This document shows positions 33,292-46,036 of a DNA stretch of 64,000 nucleotides, one piece after another (within the stretch, counting starts at the first letter, position 1; the number at the start of each line of letters is the position of its first letter). The notes beneath the pieces were generated by a model. It was given only the letters and a program-made list of their open reading frames with translations. It ran no database searches and was not told the DNA's origin. Position numbers and translations under genes: made by a program. This DNA comes from Paractinoplanes pyxinae (GTDB lineage: Bacteria; Actinomycetota; Actinomycetes; Mycobacteriales; Micromonosporaceae), in the NCBI RefSeq assembly GCF_026626335.1, contig NZ_JAPNTZ010000013.1, forward strand, positions 236,874 through 300,873, in the 5' to 3' direction.

Positions 33292-34908
33292 TCAGACGCC
33301 GAGGAGGGTGCGTAGGTGGCGTGGGGGTGGGGAGCCGTGGGCGAGCATGGCGTCGTGCCAGGCCTTGGGGGTGGCGCCGAAGGGGCGGGCGGCGGCGATG
33401 GCGGCGACCTCGGTGTAGCCGACGAAGTACGTGGAGAGCTGGGTGGACGTCAGCAGGGCGCGGCGCCACTTGCCGGCGGCCTCGCCGTCTTCCTGGAAGC
33501 CGGGGCCGGTCATCAGGGCCATCGCCTCGGCCTCGGGCATGTCTTCGCAGTGGACGAGCTGGTCGATGATGGCGTTGATGCTCATGCGCAGCTGCATCTT
33601 CAGCTGTTGCAGGCGGACGGGCAGACCGCCGAAGCCGAGGTCGGCCATGGCCTCTTCGGCGTACACGGCCCAGCCCTCGACGAACGGCCCGGACCAGCCC
33701 AGCGCCCGCACCCGGGTGGCCGCGCGGAAGCGGCGGCTGTGGGCGATCTGCAGGAAGTGGCCGGGCATCGCCTCGTGGACGGTGAGGTCGCGCAGCATGT
33801 GGTCGTTGTACTCGCGGTAGAACGACGCCACCCGCTCGGCCGACCAGTCGGACGGGGTGGGCGCGATGCAGTAGAACGTGGGCAGGTCGGCCGTCTCGAG
33901 CGGGCCCGGCGGGTCGCAGTAGGCCACGGCGACGCCGCGGGCGAACTCGGGCATCTCTTCGATGACGCACGGGTCGTCGAGCAGGGTGACGACGTCGTTC
34001 TTGCGGACGAACTCGGTCGCCTCGTCCATCGTGGCGCGGGCCAGCTCGACGATGGTGTCGTTCGAGGGGTGCTGGGCGCCGAGCGTGTCGAGCGCGCGGC
34101 GGACCGTCTCGTCGGTGGCGGGGCCGCCGGTGAGCTCGGCCGCGGCCTCACGCAGGCGCTGGCCGACGCTTTCGAGGTTGGCCCGGGCGCGGGACAGCAC
34201 CTCGGCCGCGGGGAGTTCGGTGTCGAGCGTGTGCCACAGCCGCGCCTCCCACAGACGGCGGCCCAGGCGCGGGTCGCGGCCGGGATCGCCGCTCTCGACC
34301 AGGGCGCGGAGCCAGCCGTCGAACTCGGTGAGCGCGTTGAGGGCGGCCGCCGAGGCCGGCTCGACCGTGGAGCGCAGGGCGGGCGCCTGCTCGAGCAGGG
34401 CGGGCAGCTCGTCGCGGATGAGCGCGGCCGTGCCGGCGAACTGGCCGATCGCCGTCTCGGCGTGGATGCGGGGCACGTCACGCAGGACGGCCCGGGCGGT
34501 GGCCAGCGCGTCGGGAAGGGCCGTCAGGCGGCCGGCCAGGCTGGTCAGACGCTCGTCGGCGGGGGCGAACGAGCGGGCCATCAAGGCGTGCAGCAACGGG
34601 CCGGGGTTGTGGTCGAGCGGGTTCCACTCGTGCTCGCGAACGTCGCTCAGCTCGAACAGGCCCCGCTCGGCCATCGCGCTGAGGATGCCGTGGTCGACCT
34701 GCTCTTCCGGCGGCAGCGCCTCGGCGTCGACACCGCTCAGCGCGTCTGTCGCGTCGCGCAGCATGGCCTGGCGGGCCTGGACCGCGCCGGGCGACAGGTC
34801 GGGCAGGCGATCGTCGAACCGGTGGTCACCGGCGTAGGTGGCCAGCCCGGGCGAGCTCTCGAGGATGGCGTCGACGATCTTCTCGGCGAGCGGTACGAAC
34901 TCCGGCAT
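33292..34908 (-). CDS. DUF885 family protein (predicted metallo-carboxypeptidase-like hydrolase)
   Basis: The protein has 538 residues. The DUF885 signature lies near residue 370-390 (LTVHEAMPGHFLQIAHSRRF), followed by WSGPFVEGWAVYAEEAMADLG and CEDMPEAEAMALMTGPGFQEDGEAAGKW. The HEA.PGH motif resembles a zinc site, and relatives are treated as M32-like peptidases, but the substrate is unknown. There is no signal peptide. ATG 34908 is preferred over an upstream in-frame ATG that would overlap the mazG gene end. Confidence 0.88.
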   Translation of the reverse strand: MPEFVPLAEKIVDAILESSPGLATYAGDHRFDDRLPDLSPGAVQARQAMLRDATDALSGVDAEALPPEEQVDHGILSAMAERGLFELSDVREHEWNPLDHNPGPLLHALMARSFAPADERLTSLAGRLTALPDALATARAVLRDVPRIHAETAIGQFAGTAALIRDELPALLEQAPALRSTVEPASAAALNALTEFDGWLRALVESGDPGRDPRLGRRLWEARLWHTLDTELPAAEVLSRARANLESVGQRLREAAAELTGGPATDETVRRALDTLGAQHPSNDTIVELARATMDEATEFVRKNDVVTLLDDPCVIEEMPEFARGVAVAYCDPPGPLETADLPTFYCIAPTPSDWSAERVASFYREYNDHMLRDLTVHEAMPGHFLQIAHSRRFRAATRVRALGWSGPFVEGWAVYAEEAMADLGFGGLPVRLQQLKMQLRMSINAIIDQLVHCEDMPEAEAMALMTGPGFQEDGEAAGKWRRALLTSTQLSTYFVGYTEVAAIAAARPFGATPKAWHDAMLAHGSPPPRHLRTLLGV

Positions 34909-34918
34909 GCCGTGAAAG

Positions 34919-35875
34919 TTACTCGGCCCCACCGACATTTTTCCGCTCCGCCGCTCGGACGTCCTCGGCGTACCGCAGGGCCGCACGGCGAAGCTCCCCC
35001 TCGGCATCCTGGCCCTCGGCGACGATCCGCAGCAGCCGGGAGCCGAGGTCGTCCGAGGTGGGCAACGGCACGTCCACGCCGGCTCTTCGCGTACGGGAAA
35101 GAATTTTGGCCGCGAGAGCCAGAGCCGGTTGACTCAACGCGATGCCGTCGAGCGCCGAGTGGCGGGATTTCTCGGCCTTTTTGATGCGGTCCCAGTTGTC
35201 GGTGATCTCTTCGATGTCGGCGACCTGGGCGCCCGCGAAGACGTGCGGGTTGCGGCGCACCATCTTGTCGACCAGCCCGCCCGCCACGTCGTCGACGTTC
35301 CAGGCCTCGTCGTCGGGCAGTTCCTCGGCCAGCCGCGCGTGCAGCACGATCTGCAGCAGCACGTCGCCCAGCTCTTCGCGCAGGGCGTCGGTGTCGTCGG
35401 ACTCGATTGCGTCGTAGGCCTCGTAGCTCTCCTCGAGCAGGTAGGGCGCGAGACTGCGGTGGCTCTGGGCCCTCTTCCACGGGTCGCCGCCGGGCGAGAG
35501 CAGCCGGTCCATGACCGCGACGGCGTCGAGCAGCCGCGCGCCCGGCGGATCCCACGAGCCGTACATGAGCTCGAGCTCGGCCAGGCCGGGCTCGCGAGCC
35601 AGTCGCAGGCCGAGGGTGCGGGCGAAGCTCTCGTCGCCGGTCGGCCCGGCCAGCCACACGACGGCCTCGCCGTTCTTGCTCAGCTCGGCCAGAAGCAGTT
35701 CCGGGTCGCTCGCGATCACCGTGACCGGCACACCGCTGCGGCGCAGGGCCTCGGCCTGGTCGGAATCGCCGGCGGCGAACACCGGGTACGCCCGCAGGGC
35801 GTCCCAGGCGGCGGCGGTGAGCAGGCCCGCGGGCAGGCGGGGCGACGTGACGAGCAGAACGATCCGAGCGGTCAT
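34919..35875 (-). CDS. mazG: Nucleoside triphosphate pyrophosphohydrolase
   Basis: The protein has 318 residues. An N-terminal Rossmann-like half (about 1-130, resembling a SAM-dependent tetrapyrrole methylase remnant with LLVTSPRLP and VIASDPELLL) precedes a MazG domain with WKRAQSHRSLAPYLLEESYEAYDAIE and ELGDVLLQIVLHARLAEE. The EExxE/ExxD metal motif is intact. It hydrolyses NTPs, probably removing damaged nucleotides. Its stop is 10 bases before the DUF885 start. Confidence 0.9.
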   Translation of the reverse strand: MTARIVLLVTSPRLPAGLLTAAAWDALRAYPVFAAGDSDQAEALRRSGVPVTVIASDPELLLAELSKNGEAVVWLAGPTGDESFARTLGLRLAREPGLAELELMYGSWDPPGARLLDAVAVMDRLLSPGGDPWKRAQSHRSLAPYLLEESYEAYDAIESDDTDALREELGDVLLQIVLHARLAEELPDDEAWNVDDVAGGLVDKMVRRNPHVFAGAQVADIEEITDNWDRIKKAEKSRHSALDGIALSQPALALAAKILSRTRRAGVDVPLPTSDDLGSRLLRIVAEGQDAEGELRRAALRYAEDVRAAERKNVGGAE

Positions 35876-36010
35876 GAACGCAACTCTGCCAGCCGGTGTG
35901 CCACCGCCTCCCCCGCCCACCCAGGGAAGGAAGAAGGAAGAAGGAAAGAAGAGGTGGGCGAACGCTATCGCTTGTCAAGGCGACGGCGCGGGGTTATCCA
36001 CAGAGGCGGA

Positions 36011-36760
36011 CTAAGAGATGTTGGTCACCGGGTTGTTGCCGGGGGCCTCGCCGAGCGGCACGTTCACCAGCGGCTTGAGCGCGCCGTCCTGCGTCTGGAA
36101 CTCGAGCACCGGGATGCCGAGCGGCTGGTACCGCGGGTTCACCGTGATCTTCATGGCGTCGGTGGTCTCGGCGACCTCGGTGCGCACCGCGGCGGCCGTC
36201 TTCACCAGGGCCAGGTTCTCGGCCGGCAGCTGGGTCTTGAACTGCTCGAACGTCGTGCCGCCGGGCACCTCTTGGGCCTGGACGAGCACGTCGAACACCT
36301 CGCGCAGCACGTCGTCGCTGGGCGCGCCCGCGCTCGACTGCACCTTGGTGCGCAGCGCCCGGATCAGCGCGTCGGACTCGGCGTAGAGGCGCACGTACTC
36401 GGCGGTCTGCGGCAGCTTGAGCTGGGTGGCGTAGTCGCCCAGCGGCAGCTCGGCCGGGGCCGGCACGGATTCGCGCTTCGCCACCTCGCCCAGCACGTCG
36501 TGGCTGACCAGCGTGCGCACGATGTCGGCCCGGGTGATCGGCATGGCCGTCATGGCCGCGGCCGGGTCGGGCTGGTCGGCCGCCGCCTCGCGCACGGCGG
36601 TGGAGGCGTCGTCCCAGACCTCTTGCACGCGGGCCTCGGTGATCCGGATGTCGTCGCCCACGTAGGCGGCCACGGACGGCTCGGACCGGCAGGCGGTGAG
36701 CCCGCCCAGCCCGAGAGACGCAACGACGGCGATGGATGCGAATCGGCGAGCACGGCGCAT
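36011..36760 (-). CDS. SurA-like lipoprotein (peptidyl-prolyl isomerase-like chaperone domain)
   Basis: The protein has about 249 residues. Lipobox GLTACRSEP with Cys24 gives a membrane-anchored lipoprotein, followed by a SurA N-terminal type helical domain (VGDDIRITEARVQEVWDD, ADIVRTLVSHDVLGEVAKRE). There is no parvulin domain, so it may be only a periplasm-facing chaperone-like protein. ATG 36760 is chosen because it directly precedes the basic signal region; GTG 36769 is possible. It lies 34 bases downstream of mfd. Confidence 0.85.
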   Translation of the reverse strand: MRRARRFASIAVVASLGLGGLTACRSEPSVAAYVGDDIRITEARVQEVWDDASTAVREAAADQPDPAAAMTAMPITRADIVRTLVSHDVLGEVAKRESVPAPAELPLGDYATQLKLPQTAEYVRLYAESDALIRALRTKVQSSAGAPSDDVLREVFDVLVQAQEVPGGTTFEQFKTQLPAENLALVKTAAAVRTEVAETTDAMKITVNPRYQPLGIPVLEFQTQDGALKPLVNVPLGEAPGNNPVTNIS

Positions 36761-36794
36761 GGCACTGACTCTCTCACGTCGGGTATGAGCGAGA

Positions 36795-40421
<3,627 letters not shown>

Positions 40422-40444
40422 TAGCAAACACCTCAAGCACGTCG

Positions 40445-40476
40445 AAAAACCCCAGACGCCCGAGAGGGGCGGGGGT
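40445..40476 (-). terminator. Terminator-like hairpin in the mfd leader
   Basis: On the minus strand, ACCCC and GCCC pair with GGGC and GGGGT around a short loop and are followed at once by TTTTT, 24 bases upstream of the mfd start. The neighbouring genes diverge, so this lies in a 5' leader and not at a gene end. It could act as an attenuator. Confidence 0.5.
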
Positions 40477-40596
40477 ACGGGCTCAAGTTTAGTCCGAGCC
40501 ACCGACAAATTTCGGCGACGCACAAATCGTCCGACATATGCATCGATAACGGGGCAATAGTGGGCAGCGGCGGAAAGCATTCCCTGGGGAGGCAAC

Positions 40597-42351
40597 GTGC
40601 GAATCCTGCTGCTCGTTACGGCGTTCAACGGCTTGAGCCAGCGCGTCTGGTGCGCGCTGCGCGAGGCCGGGCACGACGTCGGGGTGCAGCTGGCCACCGG
40701 TCCGGCCGAGATGATCGAGGCGGTGCGGGCCACCAACCCCGAGCTGATCCTGTGCCCGTTCCTCAAGCACCGGGTGCCCGCCGAGATCTGGCAGAAGTGG
40801 CGGACGGTGATCATCCACCCCGGTCCGGTCGGCGACCGCGGTCCGTCCTCACTGGACTGGGCGATCGCCGAGGGCGCGCGCACGTGGGGCGTCACCGCCC
40901 TGCAGGCCGTCGAGGAGATGGACGCCGGGCCGATCTGGGCCACCCGCACGTTCACCATGCCGGTCGCTCCACCGCGCAAGTCGTCGCTCTACAACGGGCC
41001 GGTCGCCGACGCCGCGCTGGAGTGCGTGCTCGAGACGGTGGCCAAGGCGGCCGACAAGAGCTTCCAGCCGGTGCCGGCCGACCAGGCGCCGACCGAGGCG
41101 CCCGGGGCCGGCCCGCGACCGCTGATGAAGCAGGACGACCGCGCGTTCGACTGGTCCGACCCGACCGCGCGGATCCTGCGCAAGATCCGGGCCGCCGACG
41201 GCTCGCCGGGCGTCCGCACCGAGCTGGCCGGGCGGCCGGTCTTCGTCTACGACGCCGTCCCTGGTCCCGGCCGGCCGGCGCGACCGGGCACGATTCTCAG
41301 CCGGCGGCAGGGCGCGGTGCGGGTGAGCACCGGCGACGGCAGCCTGTGGATCGGGCATCTGCGCGACACCGAGGGCGGGATCAAGCTGCCCGCGACCACC
41401 TTGCTCGGCAAGCGCCTGCGCGGCGTACCCGATTCGCCCCTGCCTGTCGGCACCGAGCCCGAATCGCCGTCGACCTACCGCCAGGTGCGTTATCGCCGGT
41501 CGGGCCGGATCGGCTGGCTGGCCTTCGACTTCTACAACGGCGCGATGGCCCCCGGGCACAGCCGGCGCCTGCTGGCCGGGCTGCGGCACGCGGCCGCGCA
41601 AGACACCGAGGTGCTGGTGCTGCGGGGCGGCACCGACGCGTTCAGCAACGGCATCCACCTCAACGTGATCGAGGCGTCGGCCGACCCGGCGGGCAGCGCG
41701 TGGGCCGCCATCCGGGCCATCAACGACGTCTGCCGCGAGATCATCACCTGCACGAAGCAGGTGGTCGTGGCCGCGTACGCCGGAAGCGCGGGGGCCGGCG
41801 GGGTGATGCTCGGCCTGGGCGCCGACATCGTGGCCGCCCGGGCCGGGATCGTGCTCAACCCGTACTACGACATGGGTCTGTACGGCTCGGAGCTGCACAC
41901 TTTCACCCTGCCCCGGCGGGTCGGCGAGGACGAGGCGCAGCGGCTGGTCGACGACCGGCTGCCGGTCAGCGCCGAGCGGGCGGCCACGATCGGGCTGGTC
42001 GACGAGGTCGGGCCGCGCCACCCCGAGGCGTACGCGCAATGGCTGACCACGCTGGCCGAACGCGAGAGCGACCCCCGCGCGGCCCGCCGCCGCCGGCAGG
42101 CGAAGGCCAAGCGGCTGGCCGCGGAGCGCGTCCCGCTCGAGGCGTACGAGGCGCGCGAACTGGCCGAGATGAGCCGGGACATGTTCGGCGACCGCTCCGG
42201 TTTCGCGGCCGCGCGGCACGACTTCGTCACCAAGGCGCAGCCGGTCGAAACGCCCGAACGCTGGCGACTGACCCCGGCCAATGTCAGCCGGATCACGCGC
42301 AAGGACCAGCGGCAGCCGAAGGTGCGCCCCGCTGTGCCCCTGTCCGCCTGA
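40597..42351 (+). CDS. HypX/HoxX-like protein: formyl-THF transferase/hydrolase fused to enoyl-CoA hydratase domain
   Basis: The protein has 584 residues. The N-terminal formyltransferase-like domain (about 1-180) has IHPGPVGDRGPSSLDWAIA and EEMDAGPIWA; a middle region (about 195-280) follows; the C-terminal crotonase-like domain (about 300-470) has FDFYNGAMAPGH, GGTDAFSNGIHLNVIEAS, YAGSAGAGGVMLGLGADIV and YGSELHTFTLPRRVG. This order and wording are those of HypX, which in hydrogenase maturation makes carbon monoxide from N10-formyl-THF through formyl-CoA. Start GTG 40597 has a GGGGAGG site. Its stop overlaps the cslA start (TGATGA). No hydrogenase gene is near. Confidence 0.82.
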   Translation: MRILLLVTAFNGLSQRVWCALREAGHDVGVQLATGPAEMIEAVRATNPELILCPFLKHRVPAEIWQKWRTVIIHPGPVGDRGPSSLDWAIAEGARTWGVTALQAVEEMDAGPIWATRTFTMPVAPPRKSSLYNGPVADAALECVLETVAKAADKSFQPVPADQAPTEAPGAGPRPLMKQDDRAFDWSDPTARILRKIRAADGSPGVRTELAGRPVFVYDAVPGPGRPARPGTILSRRQGAVRVSTGDGSLWIGHLRDTEGGIKLPATTLLGKRLRGVPDSPLPVGTEPESPSTYRQVRYRRSGRIGWLAFDFYNGAMAPGHSRRLLAGLRHAAAQDTEVLVLRGGTDAFSNGIHLNVIEASADPAGSAWAAIRAINDVCREIITCTKQVVVAAYAGSAGAGGVMLGLGADIVAARAGIVLNPYYDMGLYGSELHTFTLPRRVGEDEAQRLVDDRLPVSAERAATIGLVDEVGPRHPEAYAQWLTTLAERESDPRAARRRRQAKAKRLAAERVPLEAYEARELAEMSRDMFGDRSGFAAARHDFVTKAQPVETPERWRLTPANVSRITRKDQRQPKVRPAVPLSA

Positions 42352-44090
42352 TGAGCAGTGTTCGCGAGAAGGTCCCCACCGGCCGGGTCCGGGTCAGCGC
42401 CGCGCTTCAGGCGGCCACGATGCTGCTGCCGGCGCGCTACAACTACAGCGCCTACAGCGTGCTGGCCGGCCCGGCCGATCCGCCGCCGGCGAAGGACCAG
42501 GCCTATTCCGTACGGATGAAACGCCTGGCCCGCCGCCGGCCGGTGCTCGCCGTGCTGATCACCCTGTTCGCGTTCGCCTTCGAGAGCACGTTCTTCGGCT
42601 GGCTGATCGCCTCGATCGAGATCCCGGACCGGCGGCTGAGCCCGGTGCTGTACGGCGGGGCCGTCGTGATGATCGGCGCGACCGCCACCATCGAGCTGTT
42701 CCGCCTGGTCAACGTGGTCACGTTGTGCCTGGCCACGATGTGGGCGCGGGACCCGGTGCCGGTGGTGCCGGACACGACGACGCGGGTGGCCTTCCTGACC
42801 ACGATCGTGCCGGGCAAGGAACCGGTGGCCATGGTGGAACGGACGCTGCGCGCCGCCCGCAACGTGCGCTACGGCGGCCCGTACGCGGTGTGGCTTCTCG
42901 ACGAGGGCGACGACCCTGAGGTCAAGGCCATGTGCGAGCGGCTGGGCGTCCGCCACTTCAGCCGGCGGGGCATCGAGAAGTTCAACACGCCGTCGGGCGC
43001 CTTCAAGGCGAAGACGAAGCACGGCAACTACAACGCCTGGGTCGACGTGCACGGCGACGACTACGACGTCTTCGTCTCGGTCGACCCGGATCACGTGCCG
43101 CTGCCCAACTTCTGCGAGCGGCTGCTGGGCTACTTCCGCGACCCGTCGGTCGGTTTCGTGGTGGGGCCGCAGATCTACGGCAACTACGACAACCTCGTCA
43201 CACGGTGGGCGGAGTCGCAGCAGTACCTGTTCCACTCGCTGCTGCAGCGGGCCGGCAATCGGCGCGGGATCGCCATGCTGGTGGGGACCAACAACGCCGT
43301 ACGCATCTCGGCCCTGAAGTCGATCGGCGGTCTGCAGGATTCCATCACCGAGGACATGGCGACCAGCCTCGCCCTGCATGCGGCGCAATGGCGTTCGGTC
43401 TACACGCCCGACGTGCTGGCGGTCGGCGAAGGGCCCTCGTCCTGGACCGACTACTTCACCCAGCAGCACCGCTGGTCGCGCGGCACCGACGAGGTGGTGC
43501 TGCGCAAGTTCGGCGGCCTGATCCGCAAGCTCGGTCTCGGCCGCTCGCTCCACTATGGCCTGTTGATGTCGTACTACCCGTTGACGGCGCTGGCCTGGCT
43601 GCTGGGTGCGCTGAACGCATTCTGCTACCTCGCGCTCGGCGCCCAGGGCGTGCACGTGCCGCAGGAGGTGTGGCTGATGCTCTACATCGACGCCGCCCTG
43701 TTCCAGGTCGGGCTGTACGTCTTCAACCGCCGGCACAACACCAGCCCGCATGAAGAAGCCGGCTCGTCCGGCCTGACCGGCATGGTGGCGTCAACGCTGT
43801 CCACGCCGATCTACGTGTCGTCCTTTGTGGGCGCCGTGCTGCGCCGCCGGGCCGGATTCGTGGTCACGCCCAAGGGCGACTCGACCAGCCCGGACCGGCT
43901 CGCCACGTTCGCGCCCGGCCTGCGCTGGGCGGCGTTCTTCGTCGTGCTGCTGGTCGTCGCCGAGGTGACCGGGCACGTCGACAACGCGATGTTCGTGTGG
44001 CCCGCGCTCAACCTGCTCATCTGCCTGACCCCGCCGGCGCTCTGGTTCCTCGCGCGCCGCCGCACCGGACCCGAGGAGTTCACCGCATGA
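42351..44090 (+). CDS. cslA: Cellulose-synthase-like glycosyltransferase (family GT2)
   Basis: The protein has 579 residues. Two N-terminal membrane helices (about 60-115) precede a processive GT2 domain with DPDH (metal-binding Asp pair), SITEDMATS (TED motif) and QQHRW (QxxRW motif), followed by three or more C-terminal helices. It closely resembles Streptomyces CslA, which polymerises a beta-linked glucan at hyphal tips and works with GlxA. It overlaps hypX by one base and glxA by four (ATGA), so the four genes form one translationally coupled unit. Confidence 0.92.
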   Translation: MSSVREKVPTGRVRVSAALQAATMLLPARYNYSAYSVLAGPADPPPAKDQAYSVRMKRLARRRPVLAVLITLFAFAFESTFFGWLIASIEIPDRRLSPVLYGGAVVMIGATATIELFRLVNVVTLCLATMWARDPVPVVPDTTTRVAFLTTIVPGKEPVAMVERTLRAARNVRYGGPYAVWLLDEGDDPEVKAMCERLGVRHFSRRGIEKFNTPSGAFKAKTKHGNYNAWVDVHGDDYDVFVSVDPDHVPLPNFCERLLGYFRDPSVGFVVGPQIYGNYDNLVTRWAESQQYLFHSLLQRAGNRRGIAMLVGTNNAVRISALKSIGGLQDSITEDMATSLALHAAQWRSVYTPDVLAVGEGPSSWTDYFTQQHRWSRGTDEVVLRKFGGLIRKLGLGRSLHYGLLMSYYPLTALAWLLGALNAFCYLALGAQGVHVPQEVWLMLYIDAALFQVGLYVFNRRHNTSPHEEAGSSGLTGMVASTLSTPIYVSSFVGAVLRRRAGFVVTPKGDSTSPDRLATFAPGLRWAAFFVVLLVVAEVTGHVDNAMFVWPALNLLICLTPPALWFLARRRTGPEEFTA

Positions 44091-46036
44091 AGCCCCGCCC
44101 CCGCCCCAGTCTCGCGCGCCGGATGGCCAGCGGAACCGTCGCGGTGGTGGTGCTGGCCGTGGTCGCGTTCGCGAACCGCCCGGTGCTCGCGGCCGGATCC
44201 GAGGCGCTGCACAACTACTCGATCAACCGGCAGTCGTACAAGGAGAAGTTCGGGCACTGGGCCAAGCTGCCGGTGCCGTCCGGATTCCGGGTCAACGCGA
44301 TCCACGCCGCGCTGCTGAGCACGGGCAAGGTGCTGATCGTGGCGGGCAGCGGCAACAACCGGGAGCAGTTCGAGGCGGGCACCTTCCGGACCGTGCTCTA
44401 CGACCCGCGTACGGAGAAATTCAGCGAGGTCGAAACGCCGACCGACGTGTTCTGCGCCGGGCACAGCTTCCTGCCCAACGGCAATCTGCTCGTCGCGGGC
44501 GGCACCAAGTCGTACGAGGTGCTCGAGAAGGACGTTAAGCGGGCCGGCGGAGTCATGAAGGTCAAGAACGAGTCACCCGATCACGGTCAGCGCGTCTTCC
44601 CCAAGGGCACGAAGTTCCGCTCGGCGACCGGGCACGAGTACGTCAGCCGCACCGGCGTCGCCGTCCCGGCCGCCCGCAAGGTGGTGCACGGCCCGCACGT
44701 CGCGGTCACCGCGGGCGAGGCCGAGGTCTGGGTCGACGCCGTGCGGCCCGGTGACGCCGCCGTCGTCCGCCAGGGTGCGCAATACCGGATCTCCGGTCTG
44801 ACCGGCCCCGACGCCAATAACGTCTACGGCGTGGCCGACAAGATCACCCGGGAGAAGCAGGAGTACGGCGGGGACAAGACGTCGTACGAGTTCGACCCCC
44901 GCACCGAGCGCTACCACAAGACCGGCGACCTCAAGGAACACCGCTGGTACCCGACGCTGGTGACGCTGACCGACGGCGACGTGCTGGCCGTGTCGGGGCT
45001 CGACGAGTTCGGCCGCATCATCCCCGGCCGCAACGAGGTGTACGACTCACGTAAACGCACCTGGTCGGCCGCGCCCCGGCTGCAGCGCTACTTCCCCACC
45101 TATCCCAGCCTCCACGTGATGGCCGACGGCCGGCTCTTCTACTCGGGCGCGAACAGCGGCTACGGCTCGGACAAGGAGGGCCGCACACCGGGAATCTGGG
45201 ACCTGGACGGCAACCGCTTCCAGCCCGTGCCGGGGCTGCGGCAGCCGGAACTCAACGAGACGGCCACGTCGGTCCTGCTGCCGCCGGCCCAGAACCAGCA
45301 AGTCATGATCTTCGGTGGCGGCGGGGTCGGCGACTCGCCCGTCTCGACCGCGCGCACCGACATCGCCGACCTGCGCGGGCGGAAGCCGGCCTACCGCCCC
45401 GGGCCCGACCTGCCCGAGCCCGCGCGCTACCTGTCGACCGTGGTGCTGCCCGACGACACCGTGTTCACCAGCGGGGGCTCGTCCGGGTACCGCGGCGGCC
45501 CGTACCGCGGGAAGAAGCGAAGCGACCTGTTCAACGCGCAGTTCTATGTGCCGTCGACCAACACGTTCCGCACGGCGGCCGAGTCGACGGTCGGGCGCAA
45601 CTACCACTCCGAGGCGATCCTGCTGCCCGACGGCCGGGTCATCACCATGGGCAGTGATCCGCTCTACGACCGTACGGGCGAGGCGCCGGGCACTTTCGAG
45701 CAGCGCATCGAGGTCTACAGCCCGCCCTACCTGTTCCGGGGCAAGCGGCCCGCGATCACCCACGCACCGGGCGAGATCACCCGCGGTGGCGTCTTCGCAG
45801 TGAGCACGCCGGACGCGGCCCGGGTGGCCTCGGCCCGGCTGATCCGGCCGAGCTCGGTCACCCACGCCACCGACACCGACCAGCGCTCGGTCTCGCTCGG
45901 CCTGAGCCGGGCCGGCGACCGCCTCGACCTGCGCGTGCCGAAGCAGGCCGGGGTCGCGCCCTCGGGCTGGTACATGCTGTTCCTCCTCGACGATCGAGGG
46001 CGGCCGTCGGTCGCCCGTTGGGTCCGGCTCCGGTGA
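44087..46036 (+). CDS. glxA: GlxA-type copper-radical oxidase (galactose-oxidase-like)
   Basis: The protein has 649 residues: an N-terminal membrane anchor (about 17-36), a kelch-repeat propeller, and a C-terminal immunoglobulin-like domain. Residues expected for the mononuclear copper and Tyr-Cys cofactor are visible: DVFCAGHSF (Cys), EHRWYPT (Trp), NYHSEAI (Tyr and His) and THATDTDQR (His). Streptomyces GlxA oxidises the glycan made by CslA and releases hydrogen peroxide. It overlaps cslA and the GH6 gene by four bases each. Confidence 0.93.
   Translation: MKPRPRPSLARRMASGTVAVVVLAVVAFANRPVLAAGSEALHNYSINRQSYKEKFGHWAKLPVPSGFRVNAIHAALLSTGKVLIVAGSGNNREQFEAGTFRTVLYDPRTEKFSEVETPTDVFCAGHSFLPNGNLLVAGGTKSYEVLEKDVKRAGGVMKVKNESPDHGQRVFPKGTKFRSATGHEYVSRTGVAVPAARKVVHGPHVAVTAGEAEVWVDAVRPGDAAVVRQGAQYRISGLTGPDANNVYGVADKITREKQEYGGDKTSYEFDPRTERYHKTGDLKEHRWYPTLVTLTDGDVLAVSGLDEFGRIIPGRNEVYDSRKRTWSAAPRLQRYFPTYPSLHVMADGRLFYSGANSGYGSDKEGRTPGIWDLDGNRFQPVPGLRQPELNETATSVLLPPAQNQQVMIFGGGGVGDSPVSTARTDIADLRGRKPAYRPGPDLPEPARYLSTVVLPDDTVFTSGGSSGYRGGPYRGKKRSDLFNAQFYVPSTNTFRTAAESTVGRNYHSEAILLPDGRVITMGSDPLYDRTGEAPGTFEQRIEVYSPPYLFRGKRPAITHAPGEITRGGVFAVSTPDAARVASARLIRPSSVTHATDTDQRSVSLGLSRAGDRLDLRVPKQAGVAPSGWYMLFLLDDRGRPSVARWVRLR

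Noticed and set aside
40597..42351. Reading the HypX-like gene as evidence of a hydrogenase cluster here
   Set aside because: No hydrogenase subunit or other hyp gene is found in the window. Only the HypX-like family call is supported.
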